A stretch of 64,000 bases of DNA from Verrucomicrobium sp. GAS474. Lineage in GTDB: Bacteria; Verrucomicrobiota; Verrucomicrobiia; Methylacidiphilales; GAS474. Location of the stretch: NCBI RefSeq assembly GCF_900105685.1, contig NZ_LT629781.1, positions 620,001 to 684,000 of the forward strand, read 5' to 3'. The position numbers and the translations under genes were made by a program. The notes under the pieces were generated by a model. It was not told the origin of the DNA and searched no databases. It worked only from the letters and a program-made list of their open reading frames with translations. Below are positions 1-8,743 of this stretch, one piece after another. How positions within the stretch are numbered: position 1 is the first letter of the stretch; each line of letters starts with the position of its first letter.

Positions 1-1
1 C

Positions 2-250
2 ATCTTGGAATTTTCCCATCCGTGGCCGGTCTTCGCGCCGTTTTATTTCTTTTATCTCCGCCATTTCCTGCCGACTTTGGCCGCGGCTGTCGGTGCGCCG
101 AGGGAGGCTTATACCTACCTCGGGGACTCGATCCGGGCGTTTCCGAGCCAGTCTCGGTTGGCGGCGTTGCTGAAGGAATGCGGCTTTGCGGAGGCGGGGT
201 GGCGGAATCTTACGGGGGGGATTGTGGCGCTGCATCGGGGGCGGAAGTAG
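2..250 (+). CDS. ubiE: Demethylmenaquinone/ubiquinone methyltransferase UbiE/MenG, C-terminal part
   Basis: Only the last ~82 codons lie in the window; the 5' part is upstream. The visible tail LEFSHP, then SIRAFPSQSRL and the ending LTGGIVALHRG matches the C-terminal signature of UbiE/MenG, the SAM-dependent C-methyltransferase that makes menaquinone or ubiquinone from its demethyl precursor (family knowledge). The SAM-binding half is not visible, so activity cannot be judged. The stop codon at 248-250 is followed after 11 bp by repeat copy 1, which reads in the same direction. Confidence 0.85.
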   Translation: MLEFSHPWPVFAPFYFFYLRHFLPTLAAAVGAPREAYTYLGDSIRAFPSQSRLAALLKECGFAEAGWRNLTGGIVALHRGRK

Positions 251-261
251 GGGGGGGAGCT

Positions 262-520
262 GCCCTTCGGGGCTTGCGCGGTCGACCCTGTACAGCTGGA
301 GGCGACCCGCTTTATAGCCCAAGAGGGGCTTTGCCCCTCCTCGAACCTCCCCTTCGGAGGGCCTTAGCTAGGCGGACGCGTTTTGGCGGCGCCTCGTCTC
401 CTAACTGGATTAAAATCGGATGGTTCCGGTACGCCCGAGGGTACGTACTGAAGGGGGAGCAGTACCCATACGCCCAGACTCCTATCGGGAGAGGAACGCT
501 TGGGACGAATCACGCGTCCG
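262..520 (+). repeat. Long intergenic repeat, copy 1 (type A)
   Basis: First of six long copies. Landmarks in order are GCCCTTCGGG, CCCTGTACAGCTGGAGGC, CTTTATAGCCCAAGAGGGGC, a hairpin of GAGGGGC-type arms, CTCCCCTTCGGAGG, GGCGGACGCG, GGCGGCGCCTCGTCTCC, TAAAATC, CGCCCGAGGGTACGT, CGCCCAGACTCCTAT and a terminal ACGCTTGGGA...GCGTCC module. It fills nearly the whole gap between the 3' ends of ubiE and the secreted protein gene. No ribosome-binding site or conserved reading frame was found. It could be a non-autonomous mobile element, a transcribed 3'UTR module, or both. Confidence 0.9.
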
Positions 521-548
521 GGGGCCGGGGAACCGAAGGGGATTCAGC

Positions 549-1436
549 CTACTGCGCGGCTGGCTTCTGGACTTTTGACTGTCCGTCGGAGAGCCGCGTC
601 CGCCGGATCGAGGGGTTTTCCTCGCGCCCGCCGGAGACGTAGATCGCGCCGTCGGAGGCGCTTTCGAGGTGGGGCTGGCTCTCGTTGAGGGAATAGTAGC
701 TGGCCTGGGCCTCGATGTTCCCGTCGACGCCCGCGCGGCTGTAGCGGTAAAGGGAGCTCCCGGCGAGGCTCAGGATGTGGAGATGGCCCTGGTTGTCGAA
801 CTTCGTCACGGGGGTCTCCAGATCGACGATCTCGCCGAGGAGGATGTTGGCGTAGACGGTGTTCAGCGCCTCGTCCTCGACGCGGAGGTAGAGGTCGGTG
901 TTCTTCATCGTCGGGGCGAAGCGGACGAGGGAATAGGTCCGCATGGAGCCCTCGACCGGACGCCGCTCCCGCCACACCGTCTGCCCGGGGACGAGGGTGA
1001 TGAAGAGGGGGCTGGAGAGGTACTCCCGGTCGGCGAGATCGATGACGGCCTGGACCTTGTACCGACCCGTCGCCCGCATCGCGTAGAGCGGCGTGAGGTC
1101 GATCGCCAGCGTCGTCCGCTTTCCGGCGGCGAGGAGGAGGGGCTCCCGGGCGGCCTTCCGGTCCGGGGCGACGACGGAGCCGTCCTCCCGCGTGATGTAG
1201 AAGGAGAGCCACGGCTTCTCCCCGGCGTCGGCGAAGGAGAGATCGAACCCGGCGGCGTTCTCGATGGTCAGCCGGAGGGGGATCGCCTCGTAGAGGAGGT
1301 AATTCATCCGCTCCGTCTCGACGCCGAGCTTCAGCTGGGCGCGGGCCGTCCCCGCCGCGGCGAAGAAGGCGAGGCTCAGAAGGAGCAGGGGAAGGAGGGA
1401 CCCGAGGAGCGGAACGGCGCGGAGGGAAGGACGCAT
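549..1436 (-). CDS. Secreted hypothetical protein
   Basis: A 295-residue protein with a clear Sec signal peptide: Arg near the start, a Leu-rich core at about residues 10-26 and a likely cleavage after TARA near residue 33. The mature part is rich in beta-forming segments, with phrases such as IPLRLTIENAAGFDL and RYKVQAVIDLADREY that resemble an immunoglobulin-like fold of a periplasmic protein. No catalytic motif is visible and no family is recognised. It is transcribed away from the neighbouring RsbU-like gene and its stop lies against repeat copy 1. Function unknown. Confidence 0.75.
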   Translation of the reverse strand: MRPSLRAVPLLGSLLPLLLLSLAFFAAAGTARAQLKLGVETERMNYLLYEAIPLRLTIENAAGFDLSFADAGEKPWLSFYITREDGSVVAPDRKAAREPLLLAAGKRTTLAIDLTPLYAMRATGRYKVQAVIDLADREYLSSPLFITLVPGQTVWRERRPVEGSMRTYSLVRFAPTMKNTDLYLRVEDEALNTVYANILLGEIVDLETPVTKFDNQGHLHILSLAGSSLYRYSRAGVDGNIEAQASYYSLNESQPHLESASDGAIYVSGGREENPSIRRTRLSDGQSKVQKPAAQ

Positions 1437-1602
1437 GGGGTGAGGGCGATCCTAAGGCTTTCCCCCTCCGCAGGAAAGCGCAAACGGAAGACTCGCTTTT
1501 TTCGCGTCGGGAGGAACAATAGGGGAGTCCCGGGGGGGACCGCCTACCGATCTCAACCTCGCCATCACGCGTCCTCCGAGTCCCCCCGAGACCGTCCCGT
1601 CC

Positions 1603-3243
1603 ATGCCCGACACGCCCTCCGCCCTCCCCCGGCCCGTCGTCCTCGTCGTCGACGACGACGAGCCGACGCTCCTCCTCTTTTCCCGCAACCTGACGAAGAT
1701 CGGGTGCGAGGCCCATACCGCCGTCGGCGGGCGGGCCGCCCAGCAGTTCATGCAGGAGCGCGGGACCGCGGGCCTCGACTGCGTCATCACCGACTACCGC
1801 ATGCCCGGCGTCAGCGGCCTCGACCTCCTCCAGTGGATCCAGGACCGGGACGACACGCTGGCGACCATCGTCGTCACCGCCGAGGGGGAGAAATCGCTCA
1901 TCGCCGCCAGCCTCCGCGGCGGGGCCGTCGATTTCCTCGAGAAGCCGGTCTCCCGCGAGCAGCTCGGCAAGTCGATCCGCGCCGCGGCGGAGACGACGAC
2001 GGAGCGCCGCCGCGCGCGGTCGAACGAGGAGGCGATCCGCGAGGTCAGCCGCCTCCAGAGCCACCTCCTCGGCCCCGCCTACTCCCCCGAGCAGCACGGG
2101 CGGCCCCCGGCCGAGATCGTCATCCACACGCGGAGCGACGTCGGCGGCGACTTCTCCACCCACATCCCGACCGACGACGGGCGGCACGTCTTCTTCTGCG
2201 GCGACGTCTCCGGGCACGACCTCAAGGCGGGCTTCGTCTCCGCCTACTTCCAGGGCGTCGTCCGCGCCCTCGCCGCCCAGGGGACGCCGATCAAGGAAAT
2301 CGCCCACACCTTCAACGACATGCTGCTCCGCGAGTGGAGCCGCCCGGCCAGCGACGGCATCGGCGTCGGCTTCTCCCTCGCCTGCACCTTCCTCGTCACC
2401 GATCCGAAGCGGCGGGAATACCTCCTCCACAACTACGGCTTCCCCCCCGCCACGTGGAGCGACGCCGCCGGGCGGCTGACCTCGATCGCCGACCTCCGCC
2501 CGCCCCTCGGCTGGTTCGACGCCCTCGACCCGAACGAGACCCGCCTCCCCCTCGACACCCCCGCCGGCGATCCCGCCCTCCACAGCCTCTGCCTCTACAG
2601 CGACGGCCTGGAGGACCTCGCCGAGGCCCTCGACGTCGACCCCCGCTGCCTCCTCCACCGCCTCCTCAACCCGAAGCTCGAGGTCGAGAACAAGGAGCTG
2701 ATCCGCCGGGGCCACGACGACATCCTCATCCTCCGCACCTCCCCCCCCGACATCGCCGATCCCTTCTTCCCTCTCCTCCTGGAGCACCACGCCGGGGACC
2801 GCGCCGCCGACATCGACCTCCTCCAGAAACGGTGGGAACGGAGCCTCGCCCTTGCCCTCGGCACCCTCCCCAAGGGCCGCCTCGGGGACATCCTCCTCTG
2901 CTGCCGGGAAATGGTCCTCAACGCCATGAAACACGGCTCCCAGGGGCGGAAGGAGAGCCTCAGCTCCCTCCACATCGCCTGGCAGCCCCGGCCCCCCGCC
3001 GCCGCTTCCGGCGCGGCCTCCGCCCCCCTCTCCCCCGCCCGCGAGGGGGGCCGCCTCCGCCTCCGGGTGGAGGACACCGGTGCCGGCCACAACTTCGACA
3101 TCCACCGCCGCATCGAAGAGCTTGATCAATTGCGGGAAAAGCATCTAGGCTTGAGCATGGTCCGCCTTTTGTGCGACCGAATGACCATGGAACGCCAGGG
3201 GGCTATCCTCATCCTCGACTTCGACATCGACCCCACACCCTGA
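1603..3243 (+). CDS. Receiver - PP2C phosphatase - ATPase fusion (RsbU/RsbW type)
   Basis: 546 residues in three parts. Residues ~10-130 are a response-regulator receiver with an acidic DDDE cluster and the phospho-acceptor Asp in ITDYRMPG near 63. Residues ~165-385 are a PP2C/SpoIIE phosphatase with GGDFS and FCGDVSGHD metal-binding motifs. Residues ~405-545 resemble a GHKL ATPase, with MVLNAMKHG (N box) and VEDTGAGHN (G1 box). By family logic a phosphorylated receiver would drive dephosphorylation of an anti-sigma-factor antagonist, and the ATPase domain could be the opposing kinase. The STAS protein starting 1 bp after the stop is the obvious substrate. Phosphatase and kinase-like domains in one chain are less common than separate RsbU and RsbW. 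Confidence 0.9.
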   Translation: MPDTPSALPRPVVLVVDDDEPTLLLFSRNLTKIGCEAHTAVGGRAAQQFMQERGTAGLDCVITDYRMPGVSGLDLLQWIQDRDDTLATIVVTAEGEKSLIAASLRGGAVDFLEKPVSREQLGKSIRAAAETTTERRRARSNEEAIREVSRLQSHLLGPAYSPEQHGRPPAEIVIHTRSDVGGDFSTHIPTDDGRHVFFCGDVSGHDLKAGFVSAYFQGVVRALAAQGTPIKEIAHTFNDMLLREWSRPASDGIGVGFSLACTFLVTDPKRREYLLHNYGFPPATWSDAAGRLTSIADLRPPLGWFDALDPNETRLPLDTPAGDPALHSLCLYSDGLEDLAEALDVDPRCLLHRLLNPKLEVENKELIRRGHDDILILRTSPPDIADPFFPLLLEHHAGDRAADIDLLQKRWERSLALALGTLPKGRLGDILLCCREMVLNAMKHGSQGRKESLSSLHIAWQPRPPAAASGAASAPLSPAREGGRLRLRVEDTGAGHNFDIHRRIEELDQLREKHLGLSMVRLLCDRMTMERQGAILILDFDIDPTP

Positions 3244-3244
3244 C

Positions 3245-3586
3245 ATGGCCTCCATCGTCCACACCCTCGACGCCGAGACGAAGACCCTCCGCATCGAGAT
3301 CGGCAACGACCTCCTGAGCACCACCTTCGACAAGATCGTCGCCGGGCTCGACAGCATCCTCACCAGCGACGAGGTGAAAAAGGGAACCTGGACCCTCCTC
3401 CTCCTCGACCTCACCCAGGCGAAGCTCATCGACTCGATGGGCCTCAACATCATCGTCAGCCTCATCAAGAAGGCCCAGGCCCACCCCGCGAAGATCGCCG
3501 CCCGGATCACCAGCCCGACAATCCACCGGACTTTCCTCTTCACCCGGCTGGAGAAGTACATGGAGATCGAACTGGTCGAGGCGTAG
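3245..3586 (+). CDS. STAS-domain anti-sigma factor antagonist
   Basis: A 113-residue single STAS domain. The segment LLDLTQAKLIDSMGLNIIV carries the usual Asp-Ser phosphorylation site (DSMGL) at the start of the central helix, as in SpoIIAA/RsbV. In such partner-switch systems the unphosphorylated form binds the anti-sigma kinase. The start codon lies one base after the upstream stop, so translation with the RsbU-like fusion is almost certainly coupled. No sigma factor gene is adjacent, so the output is unknown and may be protein-level control rather than a sigma factor. Confidence 0.9.
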   Translation: MASIVHTLDAETKTLRIEIGNDLLSTTFDKIVAGLDSILTSDEVKKGTWTLLLLDLTQAKLIDSMGLNIIVSLIKKAQAHPAKIAARITSPTIHRTFLFTRLEKYMEIELVEA

Positions 3587-3590
3587 GGGG

Positions 3591-3628
3591 GCGCTTGGGA
3601 GAGAGACGCTTGGGAGAACAACGCGTCC
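3591..3628 (+). repeat. Short CGCTTGGGA microrepeat, two units
   Basis: Two adjacent units, GCGCTTGGGAGAG and ACGCTTGGGAGAACAACG, followed by GCGTCC, lie between the STAS stop codon and repeat copy 2. The same unit forms the right-hand end of the long repeats and, in reverse, the tandem array at 18740-18845. It appears to be a module of the repeat family that can multiply on its own. Confidence 0.7.
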
Positions 3629-3648
3629 TCAGCGCCGTCTTTCGGAGA

Positions 3649-3908
3649 GCCCTTCGGGACTTGCGCGGTCAACCCTGTACAGCTGGAGGCGACCCGCTTT
3701 ATAGCCACAGAGGGGCTTCGCCCCTCCGTGACCTCCTGTTCTGAGGGCCTGAACTAGGCGGACGCGCTTGGGCGGCGCCTCGTCTCCGAACTGAATTAAA
3801 ATCCGCTGCTTCCCGGAGCGCCCGAGGGTACGTGCGATAGGGAGAGACGGGGGCAATACGCCCAGACTCCTATTGGGAGAGGGGCGCTTGGCAGATGAGG
3901 CGCGTCCG
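3649..3908 (+). repeat. Long intergenic repeat, copy 2 (type A)
   Basis: Full-length copy with all landmarks of copy 1, from GCCCTTCGGGAC through CTGTACAGCTGGAGGC and CTTTATAGCC to CAGACTCCTATTGGGAG and GGCGCTTGG...GCGTCC. Its central hairpin reads GAGGGGCTTCGCCCCTC. The gap of 426 bp between the STAS gene and acsA consists mainly of this element and the microrepeats. The last ~100 bp (3909-4012) must hold the acsA promoter; I see no strong consensus there. Confidence 0.9.
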
Positions 3909-4012
3909 AGTTTCGCCTCTTCCCTCTCAAATGCGGCCATCGCACTTATCGCACTTGAAGTACGGCCTCAACATTGATAAGGACAGTATCTCTCTTCCCC
4001 CTGATTTACCCT

Positions 4013-5998
4013 ATGCCCACCGCTAAAAAAGCTCCCGCCACGGCGAAAAAAGACGTTATCGCCATCGATTCCGTTCTGAAAGAAACGCGCGTTTTCAAGC
4101 CCTCCCGCAAGCACCTCGGGGAGACGCTGATCAAGGACCTCGCCGCCTACAAGAAGCTCCACAAGCAGTCCCTCTCGAATCCCGAGAGCTTCTGGAAGAA
4201 TCAGGCGAAGAACCTCGCGTGGGTGAAGCCGTTCAAGAAAGTCCTCGAGTGGAAGAGCCCCCATGCGAAGTGGTTCACCGGCGGCAAGATCAACGTCGCC
4301 GCCAACTGCGTCGACCGCCACCTCGAGACCCCCCGCCGCAACCAGGCCGCGATCATCTGGGAAGGCGAGCCCGGCGAAGTCGTCACCCTCACCTACCAGC
4401 AGCTTCACCGCCAGGTCTGCCTCTTCGCCAACGTCCTGAAGAAACACGGCATCGCCGCCGGGGACCGCGTCGTCATCTACCTCCCGATGATCCCCGAGGC
4501 GATCGTCGCCATGCTCGCCTGCGCCCGCATCGGCGCGGTCCACAACGTCGTCTTCGGCGGCTTCAGCTCCGAATCGCTGAAGGACCGGAGCAACGACTCG
4601 GGCGCGAAGCTCATCATCACCGCCGACGGCGGCTACCGCCGCGGCGCGGTCGTCCCGCTGAAGGAGAACGTCGACAAGGCCCTCGCCAACGGCGGCGCCC
4701 CCGGCGTGAAGACCGTCCTCGTCGTCCGCCGCACCGGCCAGCCCGTCACGGTCGAGGCCGGGCGCGACCTCTGGATCCACGAGGAGACGGCGAAGGTCTC
4801 CGACGTCTGCCCCGCCGTCGGCTTCGACAGCGAGCACCCCCTCTTCATCCTCTACACCAGCGGCAGCACCGGGAAGCCGAAGGGGATCCTCCACACCAGC
4901 GCGGGCTACCTCCTCGGCGCGCAGCTGACGACGAAGTACGCCTTCGACCTCCGCCCCGCCGACATCTTCTTCTGCACCGCCGACATCGGCTGGATCACCG
5001 GCCACAGCTACGTCACCTACGGCATCCTCGCCAACGGCGGCACCACCTTCATGTACGAGGGCGCGCCGAACCAGCCGAACCCCGACCGGTTCTGGGAGCT
5101 GATCGCGAAGCACAAGGTGAACATCCTCTACACCGCGCCGACGGCGATCCGCTCCTTCATCAAGTGGGGCGACCACTGGCCCGCGAAGCACGACCTCTCC
5201 TCCCTCCGCATCCTCGGCAGCGTCGGCGAGCCGATCAATCCCGAGGCCTGGGTCTGGTACCACGACAAGATCGGCGGCAAGCGGTGCCCCATCGTCGACA
5301 CCTGGTGGCAGACGGAGACCGGCTCCCACATGATCCTCACCCTCCCCGGCCTCGACATGAAGCCGGGCGGCGCGGGCCTCCCGTTCTTCGGCGTCGATGC
5401 CGCGATCGTCGACGACAACGGCAAGGAAGTGAAGGTCGGCGCGGGCAAGCTCATCCTCCGCCAGCCGTGGCCCTCGATGCTCCGCACCGTCTACGGCGAC
5501 GACCAGCGCTACAAGGACGCCTACTGGGGCGACATCAAGGGCGCGTACACGACCGGCGACGGCGCGCACAAGGACAAGGACGGCTACTTCTGGATCATCG
5601 GCCGCATCGACGACGTCCTGAACGTCGCGGGCCACCGCCTCGGCACCTCCGAGGTGGAGAGCTCCCTCGTCAGCCACCCCCTCGTCGCCGAGGCCGCCGT
5701 CGTCGGCCGCCCCGACGAGCTGAAGGGCCAGGCCGTCGTCGCCTTCGTCACCCTCAAGGGCGGCAACGCCTCCTCCCCCGAGGTCGCCGAGCAGCTCCGC
5801 AAGCACGTCGCCAAGGAGATCGGCCCCATCGCGAAGCCCGACGAGATCCGATTCGCCGACGCCCTCCCGAAGACCCGCAGCGGCAAGATCATGCGCCGCC
5901 TCCTCCGGCAGGTCGCCGCCGGCGACGAGATCAAGGGCGACGTCACGACGCTGGAAGACCTCACCGTCCTGGCGAAGCTGAAGGGGATCGAGGACTAA
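4013..5998 (+). CDS. acsA: Acetyl-CoA synthetase (acetate-CoA ligase, AMP-forming)
   Basis: Activates acetate to acetyl-CoA through acetyl-AMP. The 661 residues match the usual ~650. Family motifs are in order: the phosphate-binding loop [11 protein letters not shown] near 280, [10 protein letters not shown], the WWQTETGS nucleotide-binding motif near 430, and the C-terminal [12 protein letters not shown] with the catalytic Lys (about 625) that is acetylated in homologues. I chose the ATG at 4013 over the in-frame TTG at 3974 because the extra 13 residues are not typical. The N-terminal [11 protein letters not shown] stretch is an unusual basic addition. A strong terminator follows, so it is probably a single-gene unit. 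Confidence 0.95.
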   Translation: MPTAKKAPATAKKDVIAIDSVLKETRVFKPSRKHLGETLIKDLAAYKKLHKQSLSNPESFWKNQAKNLAWVKPFKKVLEWKSPHAKWFTGGKINVAANCVDRHLETPRRNQAAIIWEGEPGEVVTLTYQQLHRQVCLFANVLKKHGIAAGDRVVIYLPMIPEAIVAMLACARIGAVHNVVFGGFSSESLKDRSNDSGAKLIITADGGYRRGAVVPLKENVDKALANGGAPGVKTVLVVRRTGQPVTVEAGRDLWIHEETAKVSDVCPAVGFDSEHPLFILYTSGSTGKPKGILHTSAGYLLGAQLTTKYAFDLRPADIFFCTADIGWITGHSYVTYGILANGGTTFMYEGAPNQPNPDRFWELIAKHKVNILYTAPTAIRSFIKWGDHWPAKHDLSSLRILGSVGEPINPEAWVWYHDKIGGKRCPIVDTWWQTETGSHMILTLPGLDMKPGGAGLPFFGVDAAIVDDNGKEVKVGAGKLILRQPWPSMLRTVYGDDQRYKDAYWGDIKGAYTTGDGAHKDKDGYFWIIGRIDDVLNVAGHRLGTSEVESSLVSHPLVAEAAVVGRPDELKGQAVVAFVTLKGGNASSPEVAEQLRKHVAKEIGPIAKPDEIRFADALPKTRSGKIMRRLLRQVAAGDEIKGDVTTLEDLTVLAKLKGIED

Positions 5999-6015
5999 GT
6001 CCTCTTCCTTGCGCC

Positions 6016-6049
6016 AAAAACCCCCGGCTCTTCGGAGCCGGGGGTTTTT
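6016..6049 (+). terminator. Rho-independent terminator after acsA
   Basis: AAAAACCCCCGGCTC, loop TTCG, GAGCCGGGGGTTTTT: a perfect GC-rich stem with a T run, 17 bp after the acsA stop. The A run on the other side makes it potentially active in both directions, but no minus-strand gene ends here. Confidence 0.95.
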
Positions 6050-6147
6050 GTGCCGCGAGAGGGGCTCCCTTTTTCCCCAAGCCCCCCCTTGAGTCCCCCC
6101 CAGGTTCTGATACAGTCACTCCCCGTTGCCGCTTCGTCGGCGACACC

Positions 6148-7887
6148 ATGCAAATCGACCCGATCGAAAACGAGTTCCAGAGCGCCCATCCCTGGCGGAC
6201 CCTTGTCCGCCTCTATTGGCCCGAGCGCCGCTCCGTCCTCCTCGTCATCTGCCTCTACGTCGTCAAGGCGAGCGCGATCTGGATCCTCCCGATCGTCACG
6301 GCGAACATCATCGACATCGTCGCCCATCCCGGGCCGAAGGCGGCGGCCTCCCTCTGGATCAACATCACGGTCGGCGCCGTCGCCGTCGTCCAGAACATCC
6401 TCACCCACGTCCTCTGGGCCGACCACCTGAGCCGCTCGATCCGCAACGTCGAGATCCGGCTCCGCTCCGCCCTCGTCCGCCGCTTCCAGACCCTCTCCAT
6501 CGGCTACCACAGCAGCATCGAGAGCGGCGTCCTCCAGACGAAGGTGCTGCGGGACATCGAGTCGGTGGAGCAGCTCGTCCGGGCGATGGCCGACGGCTTC
6601 CTCGGCTCGATCATCAGCATCGTCGTCGCCATCGCCGTGACCGCGGTCCGGATGCCCCTCTTCGTCCCCGTCTTCATGCTCTGCGTCCCGATCATCCTGG
6701 TCACGCGCCGCCTCGTCTCGGCCCGCCTCCAGTCCCACAACGCGGCGATGCGGCGGGAGCTGGAGGCGATGAACTCGATGGTCATCGGGATGATCTCGAT
6801 GATCCCGATCACCCGCGCCCACGCCGTCGAGGAGACCGAGATCGCCAAGGCGACCACCCGCTTCCAGGCCGTCCGGGCCGTCGCCCGCTCCTTCGACCGG
6901 ATCACGGCGTTCTTCGGCGCCTCGATGTGGGTCGTCCTCATGCTCTGCAACCTCAGCGGCATCTCCCTCGCCGCCTACCTCGCCATCCGGGGCGTCGTCC
7001 ACCTCTCGCCGGGGGACATCGCCCTCCTCGCGGGCTACTTCGCCACGATCATGAACTCGGTCCTCGGCCTGGTGAACCTCCTGCCGATCCTCACCCGGGG
7101 CTTCGACGCGCTGGAGAGCATCGGCGAGATCGTCCAGTGCCCCGACATCGAGGAGAATCGCGGGAAGGTCGCCGTCGCCGCCGTGAAGGGGGCCTTCCGC
7201 TTCGAGGGTGTCGGCTTCCATTACCGCGGCGGCGAGGAGAAGCCGGCCCCCGCCCTCGACGGCATCACCCTCGAGATCGCCCCCGGGGAGACCGTCGGCA
7301 TCGTCGGCCCCAGCGGTTCCGGGAAGTCGACCCTCGCCAGCCTCGTCACCGGCTTCCACCGGCCGACCGAGGGGCGGATCGTCCTCGACGGCGTCGACAT
7401 GGCCGGGATCGATTTCCGGACCTTCCGCCGCCACCTCGCCGTCGTCAGCCAGCAGACGATCCTCTTCGACGGCACGGTCCGGGAGAACATCGTCTACGGC
7501 ACCCCCGACGTCACCGACGCGGCGCTCCAGGAGGCCGTCCGCGCCGCCAACGCCTCCGGCTTCGTCGCCGACCTCCCGAAGGGCCTCGACACCCTCCTCG
7601 GCGCGGGCGGCATCCAGCTGAGCGGCGGGCAGCGGCAGCGGCTCTCCATCGCCCGGGCCCTCCTGCGGAACCCGCGCGTCCTGATCCTCGACGAGGCGAC
7701 GAGCGCCCTCGACATCGAGGGCGAGGCCCTGGTCCAGCAGGCCCTGGAGCGGCTGATGAAGGGGCGGACGACCTTCGTCATCGCCCATCGCTCCGGGACG
7801 CTGCGGCACGCGAACCGGATCGTCTTCCTCGAAAAGGGGCGGATCGTCCGGATCGGGACCTTCGCCGACCTGGAAGCGGTCCATTAG
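6148..7887 (+). CDS. ABC exporter, fused permease and ATPase
   Basis: 579 residues in the half-transporter layout. Six membrane segments lie within residues ~25-310, followed by an ATPase from ~345 with Walker A GPSGSGKST, signature LSGGQRQRLS, Walker B VLILDEATSALD and the switch His in VIAHR. Such type-I exporters work as homodimers in the inner membrane, using ATP to export lipids, peptides or drugs; the substrate cannot be read from the sequence. The in-frame open reading extends far upstream across acsA, but the ATG at 6148 follows the acsA terminator and begins a plausible N-terminus (MQIDPIENEF). It stands alone. Confidence 0.93.
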   Translation: MQIDPIENEFQSAHPWRTLVRLYWPERRSVLLVICLYVVKASAIWILPIVTANIIDIVAHPGPKAAASLWINITVGAVAVVQNILTHVLWADHLSRSIRNVEIRLRSALVRRFQTLSIGYHSSIESGVLQTKVLRDIESVEQLVRAMADGFLGSIISIVVAIAVTAVRMPLFVPVFMLCVPIILVTRRLVSARLQSHNAAMRRELEAMNSMVIGMISMIPITRAHAVEETEIAKATTRFQAVRAVARSFDRITAFFGASMWVVLMLCNLSGISLAAYLAIRGVVHLSPGDIALLAGYFATIMNSVLGLVNLLPILTRGFDALESIGEIVQCPDIEENRGKVAVAAVKGAFRFEGVGFHYRGGEEKPAPALDGITLEIAPGETVGIVGPSGSGKSTLASLVTGFHRPTEGRIVLDGVDMAGIDFRTFRRHLAVVSQQTILFDGTVRENIVYGTPDVTDAALQEAVRAANASGFVADLPKGLDTLLGAGGIQLSGGQRQRLSIARALLRNPRVLILDEATSALDIEGEALVQQALERLMKGRTTFVIAHRSGTLRHANRIVFLEKGRIVRIGTFADLEAVH

Positions 7888-7988
7888 CGCCTTCCCCGCC
7901 GCTTTCCGCCCCGCTCCATTCCCCCCGCAATTATATCTGTAGGGATTTCGGGGGAGTGTGGTAAAAGTTCACCCCGCTGTTCCCGCCC

Positions 7989-8282
7989 ATGTCCAAAGAC
8001 TATTACAAGCATCTCGGCCTTCCCCGCACCGCCACCGAGGCGGAGATCAAGTCGGCCTACCGCCGCCTGGCCAATGCCCATCACCCGGACAAGAACGGCG
8101 ATCCGGCCCTCTTCCTCGCGATCAACGAGGCCTACGGCATCCTCGGCGACGCCGCGAAGAAGAAGGCCTACGACGAGAGCCAGAGCGTCGCCCTCGTCAC
8201 GAACCTCGACGAGGTCGCGATGACGGTCATCGAGGACTACTTCAGCCAATTCCAGCAGCCCCCCCACCCCACGCACGAATGA
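7989..8282 (+). CDS. J-domain protein (short DnaJ-like)
   Basis: 97 residues, nearly all J domain: DYYKHLGLPRTATEAEIKSAYRR, the invariant HPD motif in AHHPDKNGD near residue 34, then a final helix YGILGDAAKKKAYD. It lacks the G/F, zinc-finger and C-terminal substrate-binding parts of true DnaJ, so it is probably a specialised co-chaperone that recruits an Hsp70 to one client. Its stop overlaps the next start (ATGA), which points to the following protein as a partner. The C-terminal tail FSQFQQPPHPTHE has no known match. Confidence 0.92.
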   Translation: MSKDYYKHLGLPRTATEAEIKSAYRRLANAHHPDKNGDPALFLAINEAYGILGDAAKKKAYDESQSVALVTNLDEVAMTVIEDYFSQFQQPPHPTHE

Positions 8283-8689
8283 ATTATCAAGAGCAGTTCG
8301 ACCAGATGGTCGAATACGTCGGCAGCTACTTCGCCCGCGAGAAGACCGAGAACATGGCCCGCCGCGAGTTCCTCCGCGAGCGCGAGGAACTCCTCCGCAG
8401 CGTCCCCTCGATCGACGCCGAGACCCTCGGCACGAACCCCTACTACGCCGCCATCGGCTTCCTCGGCTTCATCCGCTTCACCGAGGGGCCGGAGCTGAAG
8501 GACTTCGACATCCTCCCCTCGCCGACGGCCCTCGCCGCGCTGCGCCAATCGGGCGGCGTCACCATGGAGAAGAGCGCCGTCCCCGTCTGGATCTTCCTGG
8601 AGAAGAACCATCCCGACGCCGCCCTCGCCGCCGTCGTCCTCGCCTCGATGGGCCGCAAGAACGAGACGATCAAGAAAGCCCTCAAATAG
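8279..8689 (+). CDS. Hypothetical protein coupled to the J-domain gene
   Basis: 136 residues starting at the ATG that overlaps the J-protein stop codon. Charged and helical at the N-terminus (YQEQFDQMVEYVGSYFAREK, then a Glu/Arg-rich segment), followed by NPYYAAIGFLGFIRF. There is no signal peptide, membrane span or catalytic motif. No family is recognised. The translational overlap suggests one complex or one pathway with the J-domain protein. Confidence 0.8.
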   Translation: MNYQEQFDQMVEYVGSYFAREKTENMARREFLREREELLRSVPSIDAETLGTNPYYAAIGFLGFIRFTEGPELKDFDILPSPTALAALRQSGGVTMEKSAVPVWIFLEKNHPDAALAAVVLASMGRKNETIKKALK

Positions 8690-8743
8690 AGGGTCCCAGG
8701 AATTCCCGCAGCCCCCTCACCCCACCCCGAAGCCCCCCTTCCC

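Noticed and set aside
262-520. Protein coded by the repeats (conserved peptide with SPNWIKI)
   Set aside because: Similar peptides appear in several copies only because the DNA is alike. There is no ribosome site, and copies change length without keeping the frame.
669-3125. Long plus-strand frame overlapping the RsbU-like gene
   Set aside because: It is out of frame with the recognisable domains and rich in Arg/Pro, as expected from frame-shifted high-GC coding DNA.
544-3144. Long minus-strand open frame opposite the phosphatase fusion
   Set aside because: High-GC DNA gives long shadow frames. It is a low-complexity Glu/Gly/Val-rich translation, and the plus strand carries clear domains.
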